64,000 nt of DNA from positions 325,919 through 389,918 of the forward strand of contig NZ_QTWS01000001.1 of assembly GCF_003461245.1 (NCBI RefSeq). The letters run 5' to 3'. Position numbers and translations under genes: made by a program. This document shows, piece by piece, positions 9,417 to 17,612 of the stretch (the first letter of the stretch is position 1; every line of letters starts with the position of its first letter). This DNA comes from Blautia sp. AF19-10LB (lineage in GTDB: Bacteria > Bacillota > Clostridia > Lachnospirales > Lachnospiraceae). The notes beneath the pieces were generated by a model. The model ran no database searches. It saw only the letters and a list, made by a program, of their open reading frames with translations, and was not told where the DNA came from.

Positions 9417-9986
9417 ATGGAAATAAAGAAATTAGAAGCGGCGATCGAAGCGGTGCTTTTTACCATGGGAGAATCCGTGGAGCTGACGCAGATCGCCAGT
9501 GCGATCCAGCAGGACAAGGAGACAACGCGAAAACTTCTCAACAATATGATGGACCGTTATCAGGAGGAAGACAGAGGGATCCAGATCATCGAACTGGAGC
9601 AGTCCTATCAGATGTGCACCAAAAAAGAATACTACGAATGTCTGATCCGTCTTGCCCTGCATCCCAAGAAACCGGCACTGACAGATGTCATGCTGGAGAC
9701 ACTTTCTATTATCGCGTACAAACAGCCAGTCACAAAGGCAGAGATCGAGAAGATCCGCGGGGTAAAATGTGACCATGCGATCAACAAACTGGTAGAATAT
9801 GAGCTTGTAAAAGAGCTTGGACGACTGGATGCGCCGGGACGACCGATCCTCCTTGGGACGACCGAAGAGTTCCTGCGCTGTTTTGGCGTACAGGGGCTGG
9901 AAGAACTTCCTGCTGTAGATCCGGTCCGTCTGGAAGATTTTAAGGCGGAAGCCGAGGAAGAAGTACAGCTTCGCCTGGATGTTTAG
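9417..9986 (+). CDS. scpB: Segregation and condensation protein B
   Basis: Winged-helix partner that binds ScpA as a dimer within the condensin complex. 189 residues; it begins with KLEAAIEAVLFTMGESVELTQIA and has the conserved LETLSIIAYKQPVTKAEIEKIRGV segment near residues 98-120, then GRPILLGTTEEFLRCFG. ATG 9417 is chosen because GAGG ends 6 bases upstream; TTG 9405 is an alternative. The start is 21 bases after scpA. Confidence 0.97.
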   Translation: MEIKKLEAAIEAVLFTMGESVELTQIASAIQQDKETTRKLLNNMMDRYQEEDRGIQIIELEQSYQMCTKKEYYECLIRLALHPKKPALTDVMLETLSIIAYKQPVTKAEIEKIRGVKCDHAINKLVEYELVKELGRLDAPGRPILLGTTEEFLRCFGVQGLEELPAVDPVRLEDFKAEAEEEVQLRLDV

Positions 9987-9998
9987 GAGGAAAACAAA

Positions 9999-10793
9999 AT
10001 GCCGACGACCTATGCACATGACTTATTTGGTAAAAAAATTTATCACAAACTTCCGAAGGAGATGCAGATGGTCATTCAGAGAAATGTTAATCTGTACCGG
10101 ATCGGACTTCACGGGCCGGATATCCTGTTTTATCACATGCTGAAACCAAAGGTATCCACAACAGGGATCCGCATGCATAAGGAAAAAGCGGCTCCTTTTT
10201 TTGAGAGGGGAATGGCGATCGTGCGGGAAACTCACGATGAGAAGCTTCTTGCCTATCTTCTTGGATTCGGATGCCACTATCTTCTGGACAGCGCCTGCCA
10301 TCCCTATATCGAGGATATGGCAGCGAAGGAAGTGATCACGCATACCCTTCTTGAGAAAGAATTTGACCGGACATTGATGCTGGAAACTCATAAAAATCCA
10401 TATCATTATTACCCGGCATGCGGTGTATTTCCGAGGATTACCTATGCCAGGGTGATCCACCGTGCGATCCCCAAAATAGCGACAGGAGATATCCTGAAAT
10501 CTCTGAGGCGCATGAAGCTGATCACAAACTGTCTGGTTTATGATAACAAGGGCAGGCGTAAGAAATTTCTCACGGTGCTTTCGAGGCTTGCCGGCAAGAA
10601 GCTGTCTGATTCCATGCTGGAATATTTCATGGCGAAAGACCCGGTCCCGGGGAGCGCAGTTCCGGTCCATGCCCTGCACGGACTGTATGACAGGGAGATA
10701 AAGGAAGCACCGCAGTACCTTGAGGAATTATTCAGACTTTCAAAAGAAGACAGACCGCTGGGCGAGAGATGGTATAAGACTTATAACGGCTGA
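9999..10793 (+). CDS. Zinc-dependent phospholipase C-like protein
   Basis: 264 residues of the family often called zinc-dependent phospholipase C. Visible signature elements are TYAHDLFG at the N-terminus, LHGPDILFY near residue 39 and GFGCHYLLDSACHPYIE near residue 85, which supply the His and Asp zinc ligands. There is no signal peptide, so unlike the secreted toxins it should be cytoplasmic; the substrate is unknown. AGGAGG lies 9 bases before the ATG. It follows scpB by 12 bp and is probably in that operon. Confidence 0.82.
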   Translation: MPTTYAHDLFGKKIYHKLPKEMQMVIQRNVNLYRIGLHGPDILFYHMLKPKVSTTGIRMHKEKAAPFFERGMAIVRETHDEKLLAYLLGFGCHYLLDSACHPYIEDMAAKEVITHTLLEKEFDRTLMLETHKNPYHYYPACGVFPRITYARVIHRAIPKIATGDILKSLRRMKLITNCLVYDNKGRRKKFLTVLSRLAGKKLSDSMLEYFMAKDPVPGSAVPVHALHGLYDREIKEAPQYLEELFRLSKEDRPLGERWYKTYNG

Positions 10794-10878
10794 CCGGCTT
10801 ACTGGAACCGGAAGGAACAGAGACATATAATGAGGACAGGTCTGCATAAAATATCCTATAAAGAATAAGAGGTGGGAT

Positions 10879-12081
10879 ATGAAACGCAGATATAATATCA
10901 TGGTCACGATTCTGGTCATAGCAGTTTTTTTGATAAATTCCACAGTCTGTGCTGCTTCCGGGGAAAGCAGTGCGCCCGGAAATCTTTATGCGCTTTCGGC
11001 AGTTCTGATGGATGGGGATTCGGGGCGTGTCCTGTATGAAAAAGAGGGCGAAACACCGAGAGCGAATGCAAGCACCACGAAAGTCCTGACCTGCATCCTT
11101 GCCCTGGAAAACGGTAAAGGCGATGATTATGTACAGGTTTCTTCCAATGCTGCCGCGCAGCCAGATGTACGGCTTGGTATTCAAAAAGGAGAGCAGTATT
11201 ATCTGGAAGACCTTTTGTACTCTCTGATGCTGCAGAGCCACAACGATGCCGCGGTCGCGATCGCGGAACATATCGGAGGTTCTGTGGAAGGATTTGCAGC
11301 CATGATGAACCAGAAAGCGAAAGAGATCGGCTGTACGGACACACATTTTGTGACACCGAATGGGCTGGATGCGAAGGATGACGGGGGAAGTCATCATACA
11401 ACAGCGCGGGACCTGGCACTTATCATGCGCTATGCCATACAGAATCCGATGTTCCTCAAGATCACCGAGACAAGGGACTATTCTTTTTCAGATATTGAGA
11501 AGAAGCGGACATTTTCTCTCCACAATGCGAATGCGTTCCTGGATATGAGAGAAGGCATCCTGTCAGGAAAAACCGGATACACAGGAGACGCGGGCTACTG
11601 TTATGTCTGTGCAGAGGAAAAAGACGGCAGGACTTTCATTGTTGCCCTTCTGGGAAGCGGCTGGCCGAACCACAAGACTTACAAATGGAAGGATACCGCA
11701 GCACTTCTTAATTACGGCGAAGAAAATTATAAATACCGCAGCTGGTGGAAAGACCCCGAGATTCCTCTGATCCAGGTCAAAAATGGATTCACGGGAGATC
11801 CTGTCGGCAGAAAGAAGATATATCTGCACGGTCTTCTCGATATCTCCGAAGAACAGAAAGAAACCTGCATGCTTCTTTCTGACAGGGAAAATGTGACCTG
11901 TCAGGTAAAAGTGCCGTCTTCGATCGAAGCTCCTGTAAGACGGGGAGATGAGATCGGGCAGGTGACATTCCGGCTGAATGGGGAATTGCTCTCTGCTTAC
12001 CCGGTACTGGCAGAACAGTCTGTCGGGGAGAGAACCTTCACCCGGACCCTGGAATATGTTTCTGATAGATTTTTTCATTAA
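10879..12081 (+). CDS. D-alanyl-D-alanine carboxypeptidase, DacF/PBP5 type (copy 2)
   Basis: Second S11-family DD-carboxypeptidase, 400 residues, exported by an N-terminal signal (ILVIAVFLINSTVCAAS). Active-site motifs are STTK near residue 65, SHN near 120 and KTG near 231. It differs from copy 1 in having SHN rather than SGN as the second motif. The C-terminal domain resembles PBP5. GAGGTGGG lies 6-13 bases before the ATG. A strong terminator follows. Confidence 0.94.
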   Translation: MKRRYNIMVTILVIAVFLINSTVCAASGESSAPGNLYALSAVLMDGDSGRVLYEKEGETPRANASTTKVLTCILALENGKGDDYVQVSSNAAAQPDVRLGIQKGEQYYLEDLLYSLMLQSHNDAAVAIAEHIGGSVEGFAAMMNQKAKEIGCTDTHFVTPNGLDAKDDGGSHHTTARDLALIMRYAIQNPMFLKITETRDYSFSDIEKKRTFSLHNANAFLDMREGILSGKTGYTGDAGYCYVCAEEKDGRTFIVALLGSGWPNHKTYKWKDTAALLNYGEENYKYRSWWKDPEIPLIQVKNGFTGDPVGRKKIYLHGLLDISEEQKETCMLLSDRENVTCQVKVPSSIEAPVRRGDEIGQVTFRLNGELLSAYPVLAEQSVGERTFTRTLEYVSDRFFH

Positions 12082-12098
12082 GGAAATGAAAGAGAGCA

Positions 12099-12138
12099 AA
12101 AAGTCTTTTCCGCGAGGAGAGGGCTTTTCTTTTTTTTG
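12099..12138 (+). terminator. Intrinsic terminator after the second carboxypeptidase gene
   Basis: AAAAGTCTTTTCC pairs with GGAGAGGGCTTTT through several G-T wobbles, followed by a long T run. Confidence 0.85.
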
Positions 12139-12206
12139 ACCAAAATTTTTGCATTGACATAAAATAAATTTTGGGGTTAAAAATTTAACAAAAAAACCGA
12201 AATGTA

Positions 12207-12235
12207 TTGAAAAAAACTTGAAAACAGGTTACAAT
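12207..12235 (+). promoter_or_regulatory. SigA-type promoter of the decarboxylase operon
   Basis: TTGAAA (12207-12212), 17-bp spacer, TACAAT (12230-12235), in a very A/T-rich 150-bp gap. A second TTGACA at 12154 has no good -10 box. The leader is about 55 nt. Confidence 0.7.
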
Positions 12236-12296
12236 TATAATCGGCTAAAATTTTGGTTATATTTTAAAATTTTATAAACATGGAGGGCAAAAGAGA

Positions 12297-13733
12297 ATGA
12301 GTAATGCAACACAAAGCTTAGCGAGCACAAGAATCACTTCTTTGCTTGACGCCAACAGTTTTGTCGAAATCGGGAAAAGCGTAACAGCCAGATCTACAGA
12401 TTTCAACATGACTGAGAAAAAAGCGCCTTCAGACGGTGTTATCACCGGATATGGTGTAATCGATGGAAATCTTGTCTATGTATACAGCCAGGATGCTTCC
12501 GTACTGAACGGAACTGTAGGCGAGATGCATGCAAAGAAGATCTCCGCATTATATGACCTTGCTATCAAGACAGGAGCACCTGTGATCGGTCTGGTAGACT
12601 GTGCAGGAATGCGTCTTCAGGAAGCAACAGATGCACTGGAAGCATTCGGTGGAATCTACTTTAAACAGACAATGGCATCCGGAATGATCCCGCAGATCAC
12701 AGCAGTATTCGGTACCTGTGGCGGAGGAATGGCAGTTGTTCCGGCACTGACCGACTTCACATTCATCGAAGCCAAAAAAGGCAAAATGTTCGTAAACAGC
12801 CCGAACGCACTTGATGGAAACTGCACAGAGAAATGTGACACAGCAGCAGCTGATTACCAGAGCAAAGAGACTGGTCTTATTGATGCTGTAGAATCCGAAG
12901 AAGAGATCCTTGCTGAGATCCGTCAGCTGGTAAGCCTTCTTCCATCCAACTTCGAAGACAATGATTCTTTCGCAGAGTGCACAGATGATCTGAACCGTGC
13001 ATGCGAGGATATCGCAGCATGCGCAGGAGACACCTCCATCGCACTTTCCAGAATCGCAGACAACGGAATCTTCTTCGAGACCAAGAGAGACTATGGTAAA
13101 GACGTTGTTACAGGACTCCTTCGTGTAAACGGAATGACTGTAGGTGCAGTAGCCAACAGAACAGAAGTTTATGATGCAGAAGGTGAGAAGACAGAAGAAT
13201 TCGACGGCACTCTTTCCGCAAGAGGAGCAAGAAAAGCAGCCGGATTCGTAAAATTCTGTGACGCTTTTGATATCCCGGTACTGACTCTTACAAACGTAAC
13301 CGGATTCAACGCAACTGTATGCAGCGAGAAAGTTATGGCTAAATCCATCGGAGAACTGGTTCATGCATTTGCATCCGCAACCGTTCCGAAGGTAAACGTC
13401 ATCATCGGCAAAGCATACGGAACAGCTTATGTGGCAATGAACAGCAAATCTGTAGGTGCAGATATCGTTTATGCATGGGACAATGCAGAAATCGGAATGA
13501 TGGATGCTTCCATGGCAGCAAAGATCATGTACCCGGGATCAGAAGCTTCTGTTATCAACGAGAAAGCTGCAGAGTACAGAGAACTGCAGTCCAGCGTAGA
13601 ATCTGCCGCAGCAAGAGGATATGTAGATACTGTGATCGCTCCGGCTGACACACGTAAATACGTGATCGGAGCATTTGAGATGCTGTTCACAAAGAGAGAA
13701 GACCGTCCAGCTAAGAAACATGGCACAGTCTAA
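12297..13733 (+). CDS. Acyl-CoA carboxyltransferase-type subunit (MmdA/12S-like) of a Na+ decarboxylase complex
   Basis: Crotonase-fold carboxyltransferase of the MmdA/PccB/12S family, which moves a carboxyl group between an acyl-CoA and biotin. 478 residues against about 510 for typical MmdA. The N-terminal helix with the usual TARERL motif is missing. DANSFVEIGKSV, PSDGVITGYGVIDG and PALTDFTFIEAKKGKMFVNSP mark the family. The first oxyanion loop, normally GGARIQE, reads CAGMRLQE, and a GTCGGGM loop follows. First gene of a five-gene operon; GGAGGG lies 10-15 bases before the ATG. The substrate cannot be read from sequence: methylmalonyl-CoA is a family guess, and the altered loop argues for caution. 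Confidence 0.85.
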   Translation: MSNATQSLASTRITSLLDANSFVEIGKSVTARSTDFNMTEKKAPSDGVITGYGVIDGNLVYVYSQDASVLNGTVGEMHAKKISALYDLAIKTGAPVIGLVDCAGMRLQEATDALEAFGGIYFKQTMASGMIPQITAVFGTCGGGMAVVPALTDFTFIEAKKGKMFVNSPNALDGNCTEKCDTAAADYQSKETGLIDAVESEEEILAEIRQLVSLLPSNFEDNDSFAECTDDLNRACEDIAACAGDTSIALSRIADNGIFFETKRDYGKDVVTGLLRVNGMTVGAVANRTEVYDAEGEKTEEFDGTLSARGARKAAGFVKFCDAFDIPVLTLTNVTGFNATVCSEKVMAKSIGELVHAFASATVPKVNVIIGKAYGTAYVAMNSKSVGADIVYAWDNAEIGMMDASMAAKIMYPGSEASVINEKAAEYRELQSSVESAAARGYVDTVIAPADTRKYVIGAFEMLFTKREDRPAKKHGTV

Positions 13734-13746
13734 GCGAGGTGAGCAT

Positions 13747-14490
13747 ATGAATCAGATGTTAAAGAAAGCATCCACTACCTGCGCTGCTTTTGCCTGCGCC
13801 GCATCCCTGATGTTCTCTGGTGCAGCAGTTGTTTGGGCAGATGGTGAGATCGACGAAACCGTCAAAAACCAGATTGAAACTTATGCAGAAGGACTGACAG
13901 ATGAGATCATCGGACTGTCTGATGATCAGATCGAGCAGTACATGGAGTCCGACGATGCGTTTACTTCAAGTGCAATGACAGCCTGGGACGGAACCAAAGA
14001 CGCCCTGGGTGAGCTGAAGGAAACCGGTGATGTAGAGATCGAATATTCAGGTGATGAATATACAGCAGTTATTCCGGTTGAATTCGAAAAAGAAGACGCT
14101 GAATTTACTTATGTATTTGACAAGAACCTGACTCCTACTTCACTGGCAGTCGATATTCAGTATTCTTTTGGAACAACCATGAAGAATGCAGCACTTAACA
14201 CTCTTATGGGAATCGGTACTGTATTCGTGATTCTGGCCATGCTGATCTTCCTGATCTCCCTGTTCAAATACATTCCGGGTTCAGGAGCACAGCAGGTTAA
14301 AAAGAAAAAAGAAGAAGCAGCAGCTCCGGCTCCTGCACCGGTTCCAGTGGCAGCAGCACCTGTTCAGGAAGAAACTGATAACTCAGAGCTGATCGCCGTG
14401 ATCGCAGCAGCGATCGCAGCATCAGAGGGAACTACAACAGACGGATTTGTTGTACGCTCCATCCGTAAGATCAACCGCAAAAAAAGGTAA
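13747..14490 (+). CDS. OadG-like gamma subunit with extracytoplasmic domain
   Basis: Membrane subunit that holds together the Na+ decarboxylase complex. 247 residues: a signal sequence (about 1-30), an extracytoplasmic domain of about 120 residues rich in Asp and Glu, one membrane helix near residues 155-180 (IGTVFVILAMLIFLISLF, the OadG-type segment), then an Ala/Pro-rich cytoplasmic linker and a basic C-terminus. Classical OadG is under 100 residues and lacks the external domain. ATG 13747 is preceded by GAGGTGAG; it starts 13 bases after the preceding stop. Confidence 0.85.
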   Translation: MNQMLKKASTTCAAFACAASLMFSGAAVVWADGEIDETVKNQIETYAEGLTDEIIGLSDDQIEQYMESDDAFTSSAMTAWDGTKDALGELKETGDVEIEYSGDEYTAVIPVEFEKEDAEFTYVFDKNLTPTSLAVDIQYSFGTTMKNAALNTLMGIGTVFVILAMLIFLISLFKYIPGSGAQQVKKKKEEAAAPAPAPVPVAAAPVQEETDNSELIAVIAAAIAASEGTTTDGFVVRSIRKINRKKR

Positions 14491-14514
14491 TTGACAATTT
14501 TAGGAGGATTAAAA

Positions 14515-14883
14515 ATGAAAAGCTATACAATCACCGTAAATGGAACAGCATATGAAGTTACTGTAGAAGAAACAGGAAGCGTAAGCGCACCGGCAGCAGC
14601 TCCAGTAGCAGCACCGAAGGCAGCACCAGCAGCAGCTCCTAAAGTAGCAGCACCGGCAGCAGGAGCAGGCGCAGTCAAAGTTACCGCTTCTGTACCAGGT
14701 AAAGTCCTCAAGATCGTAGCTTCCGCAGGACAGGCAGTAAAAGCAGGAGACAACATCGTGATCCTGGAATCCATGAAGATGGAGATCCCGGTTGTAGCTC
14801 CTCAGGATGGTACTGTAGCCAGCATCGACACATCCGAAGGCGCATCCGTAGAAAACGGAGATACTCTGGCTACAATGAACTAG
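14515..14883 (+). CDS. Biotin carboxyl carrier protein of the decarboxylase (1.3S/MmdC-like)
   Basis: Carries carboxybiotin between the carboxyltransferase and the membrane pump. 122 residues: an N-terminal stretch (MKSYTITVNGTAYEVTVEE), an Ala/Pro hinge at about 27-55, then a biotinyl domain with ESMKMEIP near residue 85, whose Lys is the biotin site. The usual motif is EAMKM. ATG 14515 has AGGAGG 7 bases upstream; an upstream in-frame start at 14491 would place that site inside the gene, so I rejected it. Confidence 0.95.
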   Translation: MKSYTITVNGTAYEVTVEETGSVSAPAAAPVAAPKAAPAAAPKVAAPAAGAGAVKVTASVPGKVLKIVASAGQAVKAGDNIVILESMKMEIPVVAPQDGTVASIDTSEGASVENGDTLATMN

Positions 14884-14899
14884 GACGGGAGGTAATCAA

Positions 14900-16048
14900 A
14901 TGTCTTATGTAACAGAAACCCTGTCCAACCTGATCCATCAGACAGCATTTTTTAACCTGACATGGGGAAACTATCTGATGATCGCGGTGGCGTGTGTATT
15001 CTTATTCCTTGCTATCAAAAAAGGTTTTGAGCCGCTTCTTCTGGTTCCGATCGCTTTTGGTATGCTCCTGGTAAATATCTACCCGGACATTATGGCAAAT
15101 CCGGAAGACATGTCCAACGGTGTTGGTGGTCTTCTGCATTACTTCTATATCCTCGATGAGTGGAGTATCCTTCCGTCCCTGATCTTCATGGGCGTTGGTG
15201 CGATGACAGACTTCGGTCCGCTGATCGCCAATCCGAAGAGCTTCCTCCTCGGAGCAGCTGCACAGCTTGGTATCTATGTTGCATACTTCCTTGCGATCTT
15301 CCTTGGATTCAACGGAAAAGCAGCAGCAGCGATCTCCATCATCGGTGGAGCAGATGGTCCTACCTCCATTTTTCTTGCCGGAAAACTTGGACAGACCGCT
15401 TTAATGGGACCGATCGCGGTGGCGGCATATTCTTATATGTCACTGGTTCCGATCATTCAGCCGCCGATTATGAAACTCTGTACTACAGAAGCAGAACGTA
15501 AGATCAAAATGGATCAGCTTCGTCCGGTAACCAAGATCGAGAAGATCCTGTTCCCGATCGTTATCACGATCGTTGTCTGCTTACTTCTTCCTACAACAGC
15601 TCCGCTGGTAGGTATGCTGATGCTGGGTAACCTCTTCCGTGAGTCAGGCGTTGTTAAACAGCTTACTGAGACTGCTTCCAATGCCCTGATGTACATCGTA
15701 GTTATCCTGCTTGGTACATCTGTAGGTGCTTCTACAAGCGCAGAGGCATTCCTTAATGTTGATACTCTGAAAATCGTTGTTCTCGGTCTTGCAGCATTTG
15801 CATTCGGTACTTTCGGCGGATGTATGCTTGGTAAACTGATGTGCAAACTGTCCGGTGGAAAGATCAATCCGCTGATCGGATCCGCTGGTGTATCAGCCGT
15901 TCCTATGGCTGCCCGTGTATCCCAGAAAGTCGGCGCAGAAGCAGATCCTACAAACTTCCTGCTGATGCATGCAATGGGACCAAACGTAGCCGGTGTAATC
16001 GGAACAGCCGTTGCAGCCGGAACCTTCATGGCTATCTTCGGTGTTTGA
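14900..16048 (+). CDS. Na+-translocating decarboxylase beta subunit
   Basis: Integral membrane ion channel (OadB/MmdB/GcdB family) that decarboxylates carboxybiotin and exports Na+. 382 residues with about nine or more membrane helices. The conserved IIGGADGPTSIFLAGKLG segment (about residues 148-165) holds the Asp implicated in Na+ binding and biotin decarboxylation in characterised homologues, and a second conserved segment is GSAGVSAVPMAARV near 328. GGGAGG lies 7-12 bases upstream of the ATG. It couples the two soluble carboxyltransferases of this operon to the membrane. Confidence 0.95.
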   Translation: MSYVTETLSNLIHQTAFFNLTWGNYLMIAVACVFLFLAIKKGFEPLLLVPIAFGMLLVNIYPDIMANPEDMSNGVGGLLHYFYILDEWSILPSLIFMGVGAMTDFGPLIANPKSFLLGAAAQLGIYVAYFLAIFLGFNGKAAAAISIIGGADGPTSIFLAGKLGQTALMGPIAVAAYSYMSLVPIIQPPIMKLCTTEAERKIKMDQLRPVTKIEKILFPIVITIVVCLLLPTTAPLVGMLMLGNLFRESGVVKQLTETASNALMYIVVILLGTSVGASTSAEAFLNVDTLKIVVLGLAAFAFGTFGGCMLGKLMCKLSGGKINPLIGSAGVSAVPMAARVSQKVGAEADPTNFLLMHAMGPNVAGVIGTAVAAGTFMAIFGV

Positions 16049-16101
16049 TCCCGCTGGGTCAGATGCGTTTAGCTGAATTAATAATATAAGGAGAAAACAT
16101 A

Positions 16102-17514
16102 ATGGCTGAATTAGAAAAAAAACCTGTAAAAATCGTGGAAACTGTTCTCCGTGATGCTCATCAGTCTCTGATCGCAACAAGACTTACCACAGAACAGATG
16201 CTCCCGATCGTAGATAAAATGGACAAAGTCGGCTACCACGCAGTAGAGTGCTGGGGTGGAGCTACTTTCGATGCTTCCCTTCGTTTCCTTAAAGAAGACC
16301 CATGGGAAAGACTTCGTAAATTACGTGACGGCTTCAAGAACACAAAACTTCAGATGCTGTTCCGTGGACAGAACATCCTTGGATATCGTCCATATGCAGA
16401 TGACGTAGTAGAATACTTCGTACAGAAATCTGTAGCAAACGGAATCGACATCATCCGTATTTTTGACTGCCTCAACGATATGCGTAACCTTCAGACAGCA
16501 GTTAAAGCTGCCAACAAAGAAAAAGCACACGCACAGGTTGCTCTTTCCTACACATTAGGTGATGCATATACTCTTGAGTACTGGGTAAACATCGCAAAAC
16601 ACATCGAAGACATGGGTGCAGATTCCATCTGTATCAAAGATATGGCAGGTCTTCTGCTTCCATATAAAGCAACTGAGCTTGTCGGAGCACTCAAAGATGC
16701 TGTTAAGATCCCGATCGATCTTCATACACATTACACCTCTGGTGTTGCTTCCATGACATACCTCAAAGCAGTAGAAGCTGGTGTTGATATCATCGATACT
16801 GCAATGTCTCCGTTCGCTCTGGGAACTTCCCAGCCGGCAACAGAGGTTATGGTAGAGACCTTCAAAGGCACACCATATGATACAGGATTTGATCAGAAAC
16901 TCCTTGCTGAGATCGCTGATTACTTCCGGCCGATCCGTGATGACGCTCTGGACAGCGGCCTTCTGAATCCGAAGAACCTTGGTGTAAACATCAAGACTCT
17001 TCTGTATCAGGTACCAGGCGGAATGCTTTCCAACCTGACATCACAGCTCAAAGAGCAGCACGCAGAAGACAAATTCTACGATGTTCTTGAGGAAGTTCCG
17101 AAGGTTCGTAAAGACCTCGGTGAGCCGCCGCTCGTAACTCCGTCTTCTCAGATCGTTGGTACACAGGCTGTATTCAACGTGCTCATGGGTGAGAGATACA
17201 AGATGGTCACAAAAGAAACAAAGGATATCCTGTTAGGAAAATACGGTGCAACCGTAAAACCATTCAACCAGGATGTACAGAAGAAGTGCATCGGAGATGC
17301 AAAACCGATCACCTGCCGTCCGGCAGACCTTCTCGACAATGAGCTGGACAAACTGGAAACAGAAATGTCCGCTTACAAAGAGCAGGATGAGGACGTTCTG
17401 TCCTACGCACTGTTCCCGCAGGTTGCTACTGACTTCTTCAAATACCGTCAGGCTCAGGAGAAAAAAGTAGACGAGAAAGCTGCAGACACAGAAAACGGAG
17501 CATATCCGGTATAA
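16102..17514 (+). CDS. Oxaloacetate decarboxylase alpha / pyruvate carboxylase subunit B-type carboxyltransferase (5S-like)
   Basis: Carboxyltransferase of the OadA/PycB/5S family that takes the carboxyl group from oxaloacetate (or gives it to pyruvate) via biotin. 470 residues, ending before any biotinyl domain, so it must use the separate carrier encoded at 14515. Motifs: ETVLRDAHQSLIATR near residue 12 (metal and substrate site), GADSICIKDMAGLL with the metal-bound catalytic Lys near 180, and DLHTHYTSG near 208 (metal-ligand His pair). AAGGAGAA precedes the ATG. Last gene of the operon. Confidence 0.93.
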   Translation: MAELEKKPVKIVETVLRDAHQSLIATRLTTEQMLPIVDKMDKVGYHAVECWGGATFDASLRFLKEDPWERLRKLRDGFKNTKLQMLFRGQNILGYRPYADDVVEYFVQKSVANGIDIIRIFDCLNDMRNLQTAVKAANKEKAHAQVALSYTLGDAYTLEYWVNIAKHIEDMGADSICIKDMAGLLLPYKATELVGALKDAVKIPIDLHTHYTSGVASMTYLKAVEAGVDIIDTAMSPFALGTSQPATEVMVETFKGTPYDTGFDQKLLAEIADYFRPIRDDALDSGLLNPKNLGVNIKTLLYQVPGGMLSNLTSQLKEQHAEDKFYDVLEEVPKVRKDLGEPPLVTPSSQIVGTQAVFNVLMGERYKMVTKETKDILLGKYGATVKPFNQDVQKKCIGDAKPITCRPADLLDNELDKLETEMSAYKEQDEDVLSYALFPQVATDFFKYRQAQEKKVDEKAADTENGAYPV

Positions 17515-17566
17515 AAAATAAAAATCCCTGCTTTGGACAGCGTTCCAAATGAAGGAAAATAATCAG

Positions 17567-17590
17567 GCCCGCCAGATTTTTCTGACGGGC
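17567..17590 (+). terminator. Hairpin after the decarboxylase operon, probable weak terminator
   Basis: GCCCGCCAGA pairs with TCTGACGGGC around a TTTT loop with one mismatch. There is no proper T run after it, so termination may be partial and the next gene could be read through. Confidence 0.45.
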
Positions 17591-17612
17591 TTGCTTGCAA
17601 GAAAGGATTTCC

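Noticed and set aside
12139..12296. Riboswitch in the A/T-rich gap before the decarboxylase operon
   Set aside because: I found a promoter but no stable stem-loops or known aptamer consensus after it.
14460..14520. In-frame upstream start of the biotin carrier at 14491
   Set aside because: The AGGAGG at 14502-14507 would be inside the gene, and ATG 14515 gives the normal N-terminus.
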